Shown: positions 9,272-18,025 of the stretch, piece after piece
Position numbering within the stretch: the stretch's first letter is position 1
How the letters are laid out: every line of letters starts with the position of its first letter
Assembly: GCA_003246035.1 (NCBI GenBank)
Contig: QKBP01000112.1
Location: forward strand, 1-26,059
Direction: 5' to 3'
Source: Desulfuromonadaceae bacterium
GTDB taxonomy: Bacteria > Desulfobacterota > Desulfuromonadia > Desulfuromonadales > SZUA-401
Length of the DNA stretch: 26,059 nucleotides
Made by a program: the position numbers and the translations under genes
Notes under the pieces: model-generated
What the model saw: the letters and a program-made list of their open reading frames with translations, nothing else
Told to the model about the DNA's origin: nothing
Databases searched by the model: none

Positions 9272-10060
9272 ATGAAACACGTTAACGTGATGCTAACCCT
9301 GCTGAGCGTGCTGCTGCTGGCTCTGCCGGCCTGGGCGGCCACCCCCATCGGTCTGAGTGATGTGATCAGTACCCTGGAAAATCCCTTCAAGTCCGATGCG
9401 GTATTCCCCCGCGGCGGAAGCGATTCGGCACTGGTCGATTTCGAAGGGGATTTTTTCCAGGAAGCCGAAATTGCGACACTCGACCAGCTCCAGCGCGGTT
9501 CCGGCCGCGTCATGGTCAAGTATCTGCGTGAGCAGCCCAACCGTGTGCCGATCGCCCTCTTCCGCTGGGAGTACGACCAGCCGACCCGGCAGGAGTTCGT
9601 CTCTGACGGCAAGACCCTCTGGGTCTACCTGCCGGAAAACAATCAGGTCATCCAGTCGGACGTCGAGTTCGCGTCACGCTCCCGGGCGGACGATCCAATG
9701 ACCTTTCTGACCGGTCTGGGCAATCTTTCCCGCGATTTTCTCGTCACCTGGGCGTATCCCAACCAGGACGTGGATGGGAACTACGTACTCGAACTGCGGC
9801 CCCGTCGCAGCTCGGTCCTGATCCAGCGCATGCTGCTGGTGGTCGATCGTGATGCGGTCCTGCAGTTCAAGAACGCCGGCAGCGTCGGTGACTTTTTTCC
9901 GATCCGCTCCAGTACCGTGTACAGCCCGGAAGGCAACCGCACCACCATCGAATTCAGTAATATCCGTGTAAACCGTGGACTCCCCGACAGCCTATTCCGG
10001 TTTATACTTCCTGCTGGAGTGGACGTGGTCCGTCCCAACGGCCAGGAGTCTCAATACTAA
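9272..10060 (+). CDS. LolA-family periplasmic lipoprotein carrier-like protein
   Basis: The 262-residue product begins with a clear signal peptide (MKHVNVMLTLLSVLLLALP, cut after AWA). The mature part has the LolA/LolB-like pattern: a segment with SDGKTLWVYLPENNQVIQSD, a basic beta-strand region, and a C-terminal FSNIRVNRGLPDSLFRFILP plus GVDVV. LolA proteins carry lipoproteins across the periplasm to the outer membrane; whether this copy is the housekeeping LolA or a specialised paralogue cannot be told. GAGGAG at 9259-9264, seven bases upstream, decides the ATG at 9272. It follows cheD by 25 bases and is the last gene before the terminator, so it is probably coexpressed with the che genes. 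Confidence 0.85.
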   Translation: MKHVNVMLTLLSVLLLALPAWAATPIGLSDVISTLENPFKSDAVFPRGGSDSALVDFEGDFFQEAEIATLDQLQRGSGRVMVKYLREQPNRVPIALFRWEYDQPTRQEFVSDGKTLWVYLPENNQVIQSDVEFASRSRADDPMTFLTGLGNLSRDFLVTWAYPNQDVDGNYVLELRPRRSSVLIQRMLLVVDRDAVLQFKNAGSVGDFFPIRSSTVYSPEGNRTTIEFSNIRVNRGLPDSLFRFILPAGVDVVRPNGQESQY

Positions 10061-10086
10061 AGTCCAGAGTGACGTGCGCTCTTTCG

Positions 10087-10128
10087 ACCGCCCCGGAACA
10101 GGCTTGGCCTTTCGGGGCGGTTTGTGTT
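10087..10128 (+). terminator. intrinsic terminator after the che operon
   Basis: The arms 10087-10097 and 10111-10121 pair over eleven positions (core CCGCCCCG/CGGGGCGG, one G-U pair), an inner AGGC/GCCT pairing closes the loop, and TTTGTGTT follows. It lies 26 bases after the LolA-like gene and before yajQ. Confidence 0.88.
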
Positions 10129-10177
10129 ATCAAGGTCGCGATTCCACGCCGTTTTCATAGAAAGGAAACATCACGTC

Positions 10178-10663
10178 ATGCCGAGTTTTGACATTGTCTC
10201 CAAGGTCGACATGCAGGAAGTCGACAACGCCGTCAACCAGGTCCGCAAGGAGATTTCCCAGCGCTACGATTTCAAGGGGAGCGACAACGAAATCGATATG
10301 AACAAGTCGCAATTGGTGCTGCATGCGGCAGACGACTACAAGCTCGAGGCCATGGTCGGGCTGCTGCGCGAACGCCTGGTCCGGCGCGGTGTCTCCCCCA
10401 AGTGCCTGGATCTCGGCAAAAAGGAGCCCGCCTCCGGCGGGTCCGTGCGCCAGACCGTCACGATCGTCGAGGGGATCAGCACCGAGAAGGGGAAGGACTT
10501 GGTCAAGCGAATCAAGGAGACCAAGATCAAGGTCCAGGCCCAGATCATGGACGACCAGGTGCGCGTCAGCGGCAAGAAGATCGATGACCTGCAGGAGGTC
10601 ATTCAATTTCTCAAGGGGCTCGACTACGAGATCGAGCTGCAGTTCGTCAACATGCGCTCCTAG
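10178..10663 (+). CDS. yajQ: YajQ-family cyclic-di-GMP-binding protein
   Basis: YajQ (DUF520) proteins are small cytoplasmic nucleotide- or RNA-binding proteins; members in Xanthomonas and Pseudomonas bind cyclic-di-GMP and act with a transcription factor. The 161-residue product shows the family signature from its first residues ([19 protein letters not shown]), then [10 protein letters not shown], and ends QLKGLDY-like with a short FVNMRS tail. AAAGGAA at 10161-10167 supports the ATG at 10178; an upstream in-frame start at 10124 would run through the region just after the terminator and lacks family similarity. It heads a run of six plus-strand genes. Confidence 0.93.
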   Translation: MPSFDIVSKVDMQEVDNAVNQVRKEISQRYDFKGSDNEIDMNKSQLVLHAADDYKLEAMVGLLRERLVRRGVSPKCLDLGKKEPASGGSVRQTVTIVEGISTEKGKDLVKRIKETKIKVQAQIMDDQVRVSGKKIDDLQEVIQFLKGLDYEIELQFVNMRS

Positions 10664-10683
10664 CCCCGGTTCGGAAAACCTTT

Positions 10684-12036
10684 ATGCTCGAAAAACATAC
10701 CGTGAGTCTGGTCAGCCTCGGCTGCCCGAAAAACCTGGTCGACGCCGAGATCATGCTCGGTCACCTTCCGAGTGATCGCTACGAAATCGTCACCGAGGAG
10801 CACCAGGCAGAAATCATCATCGTCAACACCTGTACCTTCATCAACGACGCCAAGGAAGAGTCGATCGAGACGATCCTCAACCTCGCCGACCTGAAGAAGA
10901 CCGGCCGCTGCCGCCTGCTGGTGGTCTCGGGTTGCCTTCCCCAGAGGTACCGGGAAGAACTCGCCGAAGAGTTCCCCGAGGTCGACCTGTTCATGGGGAC
11001 CGCCGATGCGCCGCGTATCGTGCAGCTTCTCGAGTCGGGGTTGTCACGGCAGGACTCGCTGCAGGCCATTGTCGGCGAGCCGGACTATCTCTACGATCAC
11101 AGCACGCCGCGGGTTACGTCGTCGCCCTTCTACTCGACCTACGTCAAGATCGCTGAAGGATGCAGTCACCACTGCTCCTACTGCGTGATCCCCCGGGTGC
11201 GCGGGACGCTCCGTTCCCGCTCGATCGACTCGGTGGTGGAAGAGGTCAGACGACTCGTCGACCAAGGGGTGGTGGAAGTCAACCTGATCGCCCAGGATAT
11301 CACCGCCTTCGGCCGGGATCGCGAAGATGGTACGTCCCTCGAACAGCTGCTGCGCGAGCTGGTCAAAATCGGGGAGCTGCGCTGGCTGCGGCTGCTTTAT
11401 GCGTACCCGGACGGGATCAGCGACGAACTTCTCGAGCTGATGGCGAATGAGGAGAAGATCTGCAAGTACCTCGACATCCCGCTGCAGCACATCGACGAAG
11501 CCCTGCTCAAACAGATGAACCGGCGTATCGATGAACGGGGGGTACGCACACTGGTCACGCGGATCCGGGCGCGCATCCCCGGGGTGACGCTGCGCACCTC
11601 CTTCATCGTCGGTTTCCCGGGTGAAACCGACGCCCAGTTTGCCAAGCTCCAAGAGTTCGTTGCCGCCGGGCACTTCGAGCGGGTTGGGGTGTTCCGTTAC
11701 TCCCGTGAAGAAGGGACGCCGGCTGCCGAGATGCCGGACCAGATCCCGGAGCGGACCAAGCAATCACGTTACCGTAAGCTGATGAAGGCCCAGAGCCGAG
11801 TCTCGTTTCGCAAGAACCGCGAACTGGTGGGTTGCATCGAGCCAGTGCTGGTCGAAGGGTACAGTGAAGAGACCGAGCTGCTGCTGCGGGGACGGAGCAT
11901 CCGCCAGGCACCCGACGTCGATGGTCAGGTCTACATCACCGCCGGTCAGGCGAACGTTGGCGACATTGTCACCCTCAAGATTACCGATTCCTCGGAATAC
12001 GACCTGATCGGCGAAATCGTCGAGGATCAGGGGTGA
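10684..12036 (+). CDS. rimO: ribosomal protein uS12 methylthiotransferase RimO
   Basis: RimO is a radical-SAM enzyme that adds a methylthio group to an aspartate of ribosomal protein S12. The 450-residue protein has the N-terminal UPF0004 domain with three cluster cysteines (C14 in SLGCPKN, C50 in VNTCTFI, C84 in SGCLPQRY), the radical-SAM triad C160/C164/C167 in [10 protein letters not shown], and a C-terminal TRAM domain from about residue 378. [12 protein letters not shown] and RVRGTLRSR are typical of RimO rather than MiaB. The ATG follows yajQ by 20 bases with only a weak ribosome site; the stop overlaps the apbE start (GTGA). Confidence 0.94.
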   Translation: MLEKHTVSLVSLGCPKNLVDAEIMLGHLPSDRYEIVTEEHQAEIIIVNTCTFINDAKEESIETILNLADLKKTGRCRLLVVSGCLPQRYREELAEEFPEVDLFMGTADAPRIVQLLESGLSRQDSLQAIVGEPDYLYDHSTPRVTSSPFYSTYVKIAEGCSHHCSYCVIPRVRGTLRSRSIDSVVEEVRRLVDQGVVEVNLIAQDITAFGRDREDGTSLEQLLRELVKIGELRWLRLLYAYPDGISDELLELMANEEKICKYLDIPLQHIDEALLKQMNRRIDERGVRTLVTRIRARIPGVTLRTSFIVGFPGETDAQFAKLQEFVAAGHFERVGVFRYSREEGTPAAEMPDQIPERTKQSRYRKLMKAQSRVSFRKNRELVGCIEPVLVEGYSEETELLLRGRSIRQAPDVDGQVYITAGQANVGDIVTLKITDSSEYDLIGEIVEDQG

Positions 12037-13022
12037 AGCGACGTCTGTTCATGCTCGCCCTGCTGCTGGTTGCCGCCGTGGTGGTACTGACCTGGTGGCG
12101 GGGGGGACGCTCACAGACTGTGGAACGCAGCCGCCTGGTCATGGGGACGCTGGTCAATATCCGGGCCAGCGGCCACGACCCCCTGGTCCTGCATGAGCTG
12201 ATCGAAGAGGCCTTCGCCGAGATGACCCGGCTCGAAGGGGTAATGTCGTCACACCTGTCCGATTCGGAGATCTCTCGACTCGGGGAGGTCGCCGAAATGG
12301 AGGTCTCCGAAGATACCCGCCGGGTCCTGGAGAAGGGCCTGGAGGTGGCACGCCGCAGCCAGGGCGCCTTCGATCTGAACCTTGGAGAGCTGCTCTCACT
12401 CTGGGATTTTACCGGCGGAGGGCAGGTCCCCGACCCGGCCCGGATCGAGGCGGCGCTGCGGGATCTCGGCCCTGGAGCGCTGCATCTCGAAGGGCGCACT
12501 GTGCGCAAGCGTTCGGTGCAACTGAAGCCGGACCTGGGTGCGATCGCCAAGGGGTATGCCGTGGAGGCGGCGGCAGGCATCCTGCGCGATGAGCGGGTGC
12601 TAAGTGCCGCGGTGAACGCCGGAGGAGACATGGCACTGCTTGGGCATCCACCCGGGCGCGACTGGAAGATCGGAATCCGCCACCCAAGGCGCAGCAGTGA
12701 ACTGCTGGCGACCCTCAACCTCGAGGGGGGCGCGGTGGTCACGTCAGGGGACTACGAGCGCTATTTCGAGCAGGACGGGGTGCGCTATCATCACCTGCTC
12801 GACCCGCGAACCGGATACCCGGCGCGTGACTGTCAGAGTGTGACCGTGACGGCCGACGACGCGACCCTGGCCGATGCACTGGCGACAGCGGCCTTCGTGC
12901 TCGGCCCGGAGCAAGGGGAACGGTTGCTCGAGGACTGGCCGGGGGTCGAGGGCCTGCTGGTGGCTGCCGACGGCAGCGTGCGGGTGACCAGCGGCCTGAA
13001 GGGGCGGATTACATGGCCGTGA
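12033..13022 (+). CDS. apbE: FAD:protein FMN transferase ApbE
   Basis: ApbE transfers FMN from FAD onto Ser/Thr of extracytoplasmic redox proteins such as RnfG, NqrC and FMN-binding domain proteins. The 329-residue product starts with GTG at the rimO stop and has an N-terminal membrane segment (about residues 5-22) without a lipobox cysteine. Family motifs are VMGTLVNI (about 36-43), [11 protein letters not shown] (about 167-177), NAGGDM (about 195-200), the [13 protein letters not shown] segment (about 253-265) and [14 protein letters not shown] near 282-295. I see no FMN-acceptor motif in the neighbouring proteins, so its substrate must be elsewhere in the genome. Confidence 0.94.
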   Translation: MKRRLFMLALLLVAAVVVLTWWRGGRSQTVERSRLVMGTLVNIRASGHDPLVLHELIEEAFAEMTRLEGVMSSHLSDSEISRLGEVAEMEVSEDTRRVLEKGLEVARRSQGAFDLNLGELLSLWDFTGGGQVPDPARIEAALRDLGPGALHLEGRTVRKRSVQLKPDLGAIAKGYAVEAAAGILRDERVLSAAVNAGGDMALLGHPPGRDWKIGIRHPRRSSELLATLNLEGGAVVTSGDYERYFEQDGVRYHHLLDPRTGYPARDCQSVTVTADDATLADALATAAFVLGPEQGERLLEDWPGVEGLLVAADGSVRVTSGLKGRITWP

Positions 13023-13402
13023 ACGGACTGTGGCAGGCGACGGGGTGGCTCGACCGATTCATTATCCTGCTGGTCCTGTCGCTTTCCCTGCTCGGGCTCT
13101 GGACCGTCATTGGCGCGGAAAAAGGCGGAGAGGTGATCATCGAGCAGGACGGCAAGGTGGTCTTTGCCTCACCGCTCGACCAGTCCACTCAAGCCGACAT
13201 CGAGGGCCCGCTGGGGGTGACCCGCGTACGGATCAGCGAAGGGGTGGTCACGGTTGTCGAGGCGAGCTGTCCCGAGCGGCTCTGCATGGCCATGGGGTCG
13301 GTGGGACGTGCAGGCGAGGTCATCGCCTGCCTGCCCAACCGCATTCTGATTCGGGTCGTCGGCGGAGAGAAGGAACAGCGGTATGACCTGCTCAGCCAGT
13401 GA
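13013..13402 (+). CDS. NusG domain II-containing membrane-anchored protein
   Basis: The 129-residue protein has one N-terminal membrane segment (about residues 15-34) and a small extracytoplasmic beta domain of the NusG_II type, recognisable by the CPERLCMAMG and GEVIACLPNRILIRV segments. Despite the family name this domain is not the transcription factor NusG. Families with this domain are often encoded beside ApbE, Gx-transporter proteins and flavin-based electron-transfer genes. It overlaps apbE by ten bases and the next gene by twenty, so the three are tightly coupled. Its biochemical role is not established; two or three cysteines at about 86, 91 and 105 could be redox- or metal-related, which is inference. 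Confidence 0.85.
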   Translation: MAVNGLWQATGWLDRFIILLVLSLSLLGLWTVIGAEKGGEVIIEQDGKVVFASPLDQSTQADIEGPLGVTRVRISEGVVTVVEASCPERLCMAMGSVGRAGEVIACLPNRILIRVVGGEKEQRYDLLSQ

Positions 13403-13925
13403 AAAGCTCCCCCTGCAGCTGGCCCGTCGGCGGGTCTACATGGCCCTGTTCACAGCCCTCGCCGTCGTCATGCACGCCGGGGAGGGGCTGCTCCCCTCGC
13501 CGGCACCGTGGTTCCGATTCGGTTTTGCCAACATCCTCGCGGTCACGGTTCTCTATCTCTACGGCCCCGGCGCCGCCTGGCGACTGAACCTGACGCGGAT
13601 CGGCATCGGCGCCCTGATTCTCGGCAAGCTCTTTTCCCCGGGATTCATGCTTTCCCTGGGAGGGGGCGTCATGGCCCTGATCCTGATGACGGGGGGATGG
13701 TGGTTACTGCGCAGGGGGCTTGGTCCGGTCGGGGCCTCCGTGCTCGGGGCCACGGGGCACGCATGCGGGCAGTTTGGCGTGGCCTGGCTGGTCCTGCTCC
13801 GGCATGATGGCCTTTGGCAGCTGTTTCCCCTCTACCTGCTGTTCGCTCTGATGACCGGGGTGTTCAACGGCTGGTGCGCGGTTCTGCTGCTCGATTACCT
13901 GCGCCTGAGGGAGGATGAAGCATGA
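13383..13925 (+). CDS. Gx transporter family membrane protein (heptaprenyl diphosphate synthase component I-like)
   Basis: A polytopic membrane protein of 180 residues with about five hydrophobic segments. The opening LARRRVYMALFTALAVVMHAGE, followed by PWFRFGFANILAVTVLYLYG and many glycines, matches the Gx-transporter family (Pfam hpre_diP_synt_I), whose old name comes from a quinone side-chain synthesis operon. These resemble the substrate-binding S components of ECF transporters; the cargo is unknown, though a flavin or quinone precursor would fit the ApbE neighbour (inference). The ATG overlaps the NusG-II gene by twenty bases, and its stop overlaps the next start (ATGA). Confidence 0.85.
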   Translation: MTCSASEKLPLQLARRRVYMALFTALAVVMHAGEGLLPSPAPWFRFGFANILAVTVLYLYGPGAAWRLNLTRIGIGALILGKLFSPGFMLSLGGGVMALILMTGGWWLLRRGLGPVGASVLGATGHACGQFGVAWLVLLRHDGLWQLFPLYLLFALMTGVFNGWCAVLLLDYLRLREDEA

Positions 13926-14437
13926 AAAGTACCTGGTTTGCGCTGGTCACGAGTGTCTTGCTGGGGGCTGCCGGGTGTGTATCGGTCAGCCCACCTTCCA
14001 CCCTTCCGGTTGAGCCGGCACCAACGCCGCACGTCGATCTGAGGCAACTGGAGCAGCACCTGGGAGCCCTTCCGGGGGTGACGCTCGTTCTGCAGGAAGG
14101 TGAAATGCAGGCTCGCTACGATGGGGAAACCCTGTTCTCCCGGGGCGCGGCACTCCCTTTCCCCCGCGGCTCCGAACTGCTCGACCCGCTCGCCGAGTTG
14201 ATGCGGGAGACGGCCATCGGGTTCTGGCGGCTGGAGGTGAGTGCCGATGCGGGAGAGGGGGAGGCCTATGATCGGGTCTTGGCAGAAAAGCGGCGGGAGA
14301 TTCTGAATACTTATCTGGCCCGCCGTGGCCTGGTCAGCGAGCGCTTCGAGGTCGTCGTCGCCGAGTCCGGAGGGGTCCCCCTGAGTGTGATCTATCGACC
14401 TGCAGGGTCGAGCAGCTCTTCGGAGCTGAACGAATAG
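13922..14437 (+). CDS. small OmpA-like lipoprotein
   Basis: The 171-residue product has a lipoprotein signal peptide with lipobox LGAAGC (cysteine about residue 19) followed by a proline-rich linker. The rest resembles a divergent OmpA/peptidoglycan-associated domain: ETLFSRGAALPFPRGSELLDPLAELM, then SADAGEGEAYDRVLAEKRREIL, then YLARRGLVSERFEVVV. The usual GHTD motif is degraded (SADAG), so peptidoglycan binding is uncertain. It starts in the stop of the Gx-transporter gene. Its last 46 bases overlap the end of hslO on the other strand. The serine-rich C-terminal tail lies entirely in that overlap. Confidence 0.75.
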   Translation: MKSTWFALVTSVLLGAAGCVSVSPPSTLPVEPAPTPHVDLRQLEQHLGALPGVTLVLQEGEMQARYDGETLFSRGAALPFPRGSELLDPLAELMRETAIGFWRLEVSADAGEGEAYDRVLAEKRREILNTYLARRGLVSERFEVVVAESGGVPLSVIYRPAGSSSSSELNE

Positions 14438-15267
14438 CATTGCCGACAGAACTCGCAACAGACCTCCAGGCGGGGCTCGTCAGGACCCAGCGGGTCCTTC
14501 TCGAGCAGCTGGCGAGCGATCCTGGCGACCTGCTGGCGTGAACAGCTGCAGCGGAAACGGGGCCATGATTCACTAACCACCTCGAAGGGGATCTCGGCGA
14601 AAACCTGTTCGAGGATGCCCCGTGGTGTGGTCCCATCGCGTAGCAGTTGGCTGACCGGGGGGAGAGTGCCCAGGCGCTCCTCGAGACGCAGCAGGGTGGC
14701 TTCGTCGCCGGGGGGCATAGCCTGGATCAGGAACCCCCCGGCCGACGCGACACGCCCCTCCTCGTCGAGTCCGACGCCCAAAGCGACACAGGAGGGGACC
14801 TGTTCGGAAATGGTCAGGTAGTAGGCGATATCCTCGGCGACTTCACTGGTATAGAGCTGCACGGTGCCGCGGTACGGTTCCTTGAGTCCGAGATCACGGG
14901 TCACGGTCAGGAACCCGGCACGACCAATCGCGCCGGGGACGTCGAAGCGACCGTCTCTGGGCGGAAGAGCTGCCTGTGGGTGACGGGCCGTAGCCCGCAC
15001 GTAACCGGTCGCATCGGTTTCGGCGCAGAGCCGTTCCATAGTCCCGTTCCCCTCGATCGCCAGTGCCAGGCGCTGTCCGTCCTTGAGCAGGGCGCCGAGG
15101 AGGGTTGCGCCGCTGAGCAGTCGGCCGAGGGCCACGCTGCCGGTCGGGTCGCACTGCTGGAGCGCGCAAATCTCCTCGACAAGGGACGAGGTGTCCGCGG
15201 CCACGCCGCGCAACTGGCCGTCCTTGCTGACGATGCGGATCATCTGGTCTGGAGAAGGTCGATTCAT
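14392..15267 (-). CDS. hslO: redox-regulated chaperone Hsp33
   Basis: Hsp33 is a cytoplasmic holdase activated by oxidation of its zinc-binding cysteines. From the ATG at 15267 the protein has 291 residues, the usual length. The N-terminal domain has RIVSKDGQLRGVAADTSSLVEE and GRLLSGATLLGALLKDGQRL; the C-terminal redox switch has C240-x-C242 and C271-x-x-C274 (CCEFC). AGGAG at 15273-15277 (minus strand), five bases away, selects this start over an upstream in-frame one. It converges on, and overlaps, the OmpA-like lipoprotein gene, and diverges from the nucleotidyltransferase operon. Redox-controlled Hsp33 fits an organism that meets oxygen only occasionally. Confidence 0.95.
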   Translation of the reverse strand: MNRPSPDQMIRIVSKDGQLRGVAADTSSLVEEICALQQCDPTGSVALGRLLSGATLLGALLKDGQRLALAIEGNGTMERLCAETDATGYVRATARHPQAALPPRDGRFDVPGAIGRAGFLTVTRDLGLKEPYRGTVQLYTSEVAEDIAYYLTISEQVPSCVALGVGLDEEGRVASAGGFLIQAMPPGDEATLLRLEERLGTLPPVSQLLRDGTTPRGILEQVFAEIPFEVVSESWPRFRCSCSRQQVARIARQLLEKDPLGPDEPRLEVCCEFCRQCYSFSSEELLDPAGR

Positions 15268-15360
15268 GTCGGCTCCTGATCGGGGTGCGTCGCCGGTAAG
15301 GTAGCGCGAATCGCTTCGCATGCAAAGTGTTTACTTGTCTGACGTGAAAGGAGTACCTGT

Positions 15361-16356
15361 ATGAAGATCATCCTGCCGGTTGCCGGGAAGGGGACCCGTC
15401 TTCGCCCGCACACCCACACCAAGGCCAAGTCGCTGGTGCAGGTGGCCGGAAAGACGGTTCTGCAACACATCGTCGAGCGGCTCGAGCCTCTCAAGGCGCA
15501 CGAGTATATCTTTATCATTGACGAAAACGGTCAGCAGATCAGCGATTTCATGAGGGAGAAATTCCCCACCCTGCAGTGCAGCTACATTGTTCAGAAGGAG
15601 CGGCTCGGCCCGGCCCATGCCGTGGCGCTCGCGGCTCCAAGGATCGCCCCGGGGGACGACGTGCTGGTGGTCTTCAACGACACCATCTTCGTGGCCGACC
15701 TGACGCGTATCCCGGCTCTGAGCTGCGACTGTGACGGCCTGATCTACTCCAAGGAAGTGGAAGACTACCAGCGCTTCGGGGTGAACGTTCTGGACGGCGA
15801 GTACATCGTCGACATGGTCGAAAAACCCGACACCCCGGTATCGAAGCTGGCCCAGGTCGGACTTTATTACCTCAGGGATGCGAGCCGGTTCATGGAGTAT
15901 CTGGAGCAGAGCATTTCCGGGGGAGACCAGGTCAAGGGGGAGTACTACCTCCCCGCCGTGTTCATGCGCATGATCCGTGACGGCCTGAAGTTCCGGGCCC
16001 CTGAAATTGACGCCTGGCTCGACTGCGGCAAACCGGAAACGCTGCTCGAAACCAACCGCTACCTGCTGCGTGGCCGCCACCACAACCATGGCGAAGTATC
16101 CAATTCCGTGCTGATCGAGCCGGTTCACCTTGCTCCCGGAGTCCGGGTGGTCAATTCGATCCTCGGCCCGAATGTCTCGGTCGCCGCGAACAGCTTGATC
16201 GAGAACAGTATCGTGCGCGAGTCGATCATCAACGTCGACAGCGAGGTCAAGGACATGCTCCTTGAGCAGACGCTGCTGGGGGATTCGGTGCGCCTGATCG
16301 GTACCCCGCGCCGGATGAGTATCGGCGACCATTCGCAGATCGAAATGGAAGGGTAA
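15361..16356 (+). CDS. sugar-phosphate nucleotidyltransferase with left-handed beta-helix tail
   Basis: This family makes NDP-sugars from NTP and sugar 1-phosphate; the best guess is a glucose-1-phosphate thymidylyltransferase-like enzyme. The 331-residue protein opens with the nucleotide-binding loop (AGKGTRLRPHT, residues 8-18) followed by AKSLVQVAGK (K23 in the catalytic lysine place). VVFNDTIFVAD near 101-111 corresponds to the metal-binding aspartate loop, and DAWLDCGKPETLLETN near 218-233 is typical of the family. Hexapeptide-like repeats follow (about 245-300: NSVLIEP, NSILGP, NSIVRES). AAAGGAG (about 15346-15352) supports the ATG. Which sugar it uses cannot be read from the sequence. 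Confidence 0.9.
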   Translation: MKIILPVAGKGTRLRPHTHTKAKSLVQVAGKTVLQHIVERLEPLKAHEYIFIIDENGQQISDFMREKFPTLQCSYIVQKERLGPAHAVALAAPRIAPGDDVLVVFNDTIFVADLTRIPALSCDCDGLIYSKEVEDYQRFGVNVLDGEYIVDMVEKPDTPVSKLAQVGLYYLRDASRFMEYLEQSISGGDQVKGEYYLPAVFMRMIRDGLKFRAPEIDAWLDCGKPETLLETNRYLLRGRHHNHGEVSNSVLIEPVHLAPGVRVVNSILGPNVSVAANSLIENSIVRESIINVDSEVKDMLLEQTLLGDSVRLIGTPRRMSIGDHSQIEMEG

Positions 16357-16371
16357 CTTCCCGAGGTCCAC

Positions 16372-17958
16372 ATGGAGAATGTGCTTCCCTACCTCATCCC
16401 GCCACTTCTCGGTGCGCTGATCGGTTATCTGACCAACTACGTGGCGATCCGCATGCTGTTCCGTCCCTTGCGGGAGTGGCGCGTCGTGGGGGTCCGGGTG
16501 CCGTTGACCCCCGGGATCATACCGTCCAAGCGAGGTGAGTTGGCCCGGCGCATGGGGGAGATGGTCGGCAGCCACCTGCTGACCAGCGGAGATGTCGGAA
16601 CGGCTCTGGCGCATCCCGGGTTCCGGCGCGAGCTGGAAGGGGCCGTGGCCGAGAAGTTCGGACGCCTGCTGGACCGGGAGCTCGGTACCCTTGAGAGCCT
16701 GGTCCCCGAGACGTTCCGGGCTCGATTCCGGGAGCTCGTGGAGCACCTCCAGTGGCGCCTCGGACGCGTGGTCTTCGGCTACCTCGAATCGGAGGAGTTT
16801 TCCCTCCAGTTGCGGGATTACCTGCGGCGCCAAGGGGACGCCCTGTTGGCCCGCGACCTCAGCAGCTATCTCGATGCGGATCGCTACACGCACTGGCGCG
16901 ACCACCTAGAATGCCGACTCCAACGTTTGCTCTCATCGCCTCAAACGGGACGCGAAGTCGCACGTTTCGTCGAGGAGCGCCTCGAAGCGCTGCTCGGATC
17001 CGAACGCACCCTGCGTGAACTGGCTCCCGAGGACCTGATCCAGGTCGTGCATGCGCAGCTGGATCAGGAGATCCCACCGCTACTCGAGAAGCTGGGCGGT
17101 CTATTGTACGACCCGGCATTCCGGGCACGGCTGGTGAAAAAAGTGCGGGAAGGGATCGAGGCGTTTCTCGACTCGCTCGAAGGACTTTCGGGGCTGTTGG
17201 CAGGCTTCTTCAACATGGACAAGCTCTATGCCCGCCTGCCTGAGTTTCTCGATCGTGCCGGCGACGAGATCGCGCGCTGGCTGCGCGAGGAGCAGACTCA
17301 GAGGCAGGTCGGCAACCTGGTTCGTGAGCGCCTTGACAGCCTTCTCGACCAGCCGATCAACAGTTTCGTCGACAGACTCCCCTACGAAAAGGTGGCCGGG
17401 TTTAGGCGCTACCTGCGTGATCGGGCAGTAGATACCGTGGCCGCGCCGCGCACTGCGGAAGTGGCCGTGCAGGTTCTCGAGGAGATGATTGCACGGCTCA
17501 AGGATCGCAGCTTCGCCTCGCTGCTGGAGCGTGCACTCCCGGAGGGGAGCCTCGCACTGCTGCGCGAGGTGCTCGCCGAGCGTCTGCTCGCGACGCTCCG
17601 CTCGCCGACCGCCCGGGAGGCATTCGAACGGGTGGTGGCCGACAAGGTCGAGGCGTGGCTGTATCGTGCGCCGCTCGGCGCGCTGTCGGCGCGTCTCCCG
17701 GCAGATGTGCGGAAGGAGCTCCAGGCCGGAGCCTGCAGCCAGCTCGAGGAGCTCCTCCGCAAGGAAGTTCCTCCCTTGGTCGAAACCCTGAACGTAGCCC
17801 GCATCGTCGAAGAGAAGGTCAATTCCCTCGACCTGCTGCAGGTCGAAGGATTGCTGATGGGGATCATGAAGGAGCAGTTCAAGTACATCAACCTGTTCGG
17901 CGCGCTGCTCGGGTTTCTGATCGGTCTGCTGAACCTTCTGGCGCTGCGTCTGGTCTAG
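16372..17958 (+). CDS. DUF445 (YheB-like) family membrane protein
   Basis: A 528-residue protein of the DUF445 family, function unknown. The N terminus has a hydrophobic segment with the conserved GALIGYLTNYVAIRMLFRPL and then VPLTPGIIPSKRGELARRMGEMVG, both diagnostic. The long middle (about 60-500) is mostly amphipathic helix with many paired charges, and the C terminus closes with a second membrane segment (GALLGFLIGLLNLLALRLV). It lies fifteen bases after the nucleotidyltransferase gene and 67 before the permease. Members in Bacillus are linked to the spore or cell envelope; I do not infer a role here. Confidence 0.88.
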   Translation: MENVLPYLIPPLLGALIGYLTNYVAIRMLFRPLREWRVVGVRVPLTPGIIPSKRGELARRMGEMVGSHLLTSGDVGTALAHPGFRRELEGAVAEKFGRLLDRELGTLESLVPETFRARFRELVEHLQWRLGRVVFGYLESEEFSLQLRDYLRRQGDALLARDLSSYLDADRYTHWRDHLECRLQRLLSSPQTGREVARFVEERLEALLGSERTLRELAPEDLIQVVHAQLDQEIPPLLEKLGGLLYDPAFRARLVKKVREGIEAFLDSLEGLSGLLAGFFNMDKLYARLPEFLDRAGDEIARWLREEQTQRQVGNLVRERLDSLLDQPINSFVDRLPYEKVAGFRRYLRDRAVDTVAAPRTAEVAVQVLEEMIARLKDRSFASLLERALPEGSLALLREVLAERLLATLRSPTAREAFERVVADKVEAWLYRAPLGALSARLPADVRKELQAGACSQLEELLRKEVPPLVETLNVARIVEEKVNSLDLLQVEGLLMGIMKEQFKYINLFGALLGFLIGLLNLLALRLV

Positions 17959-18025
17959 GCGTATTTCCGGGACGGCGTAGTTCGTGCGACCTGCCGGGCC
18001 TGTCGATGTCCCACAGGAGATGAAA

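Noticed and set aside
13013..14437. Possible FMN-acceptor motif (Ser/Thr-Gly-Ala-Ser/Thr type) in proteins next to ApbE
   Set aside because: I looked through the three neighbouring proteins and did not find the motif.
15268..15360. Divergent promoters between hslO and the nucleotidyltransferase gene
   Set aside because: Only a short GCGAA/TTCGC repeat and weak hexamers are visible; nothing good enough to annotate.
15331..16905. A long open frame of about 520 codons on the minus strand, opposite the nucleotidyltransferase and DUF445 genes
   Set aside because: It lies antisense to two recognisable genes, has no ribosome site and looks like the result of GC-rich codon bias.
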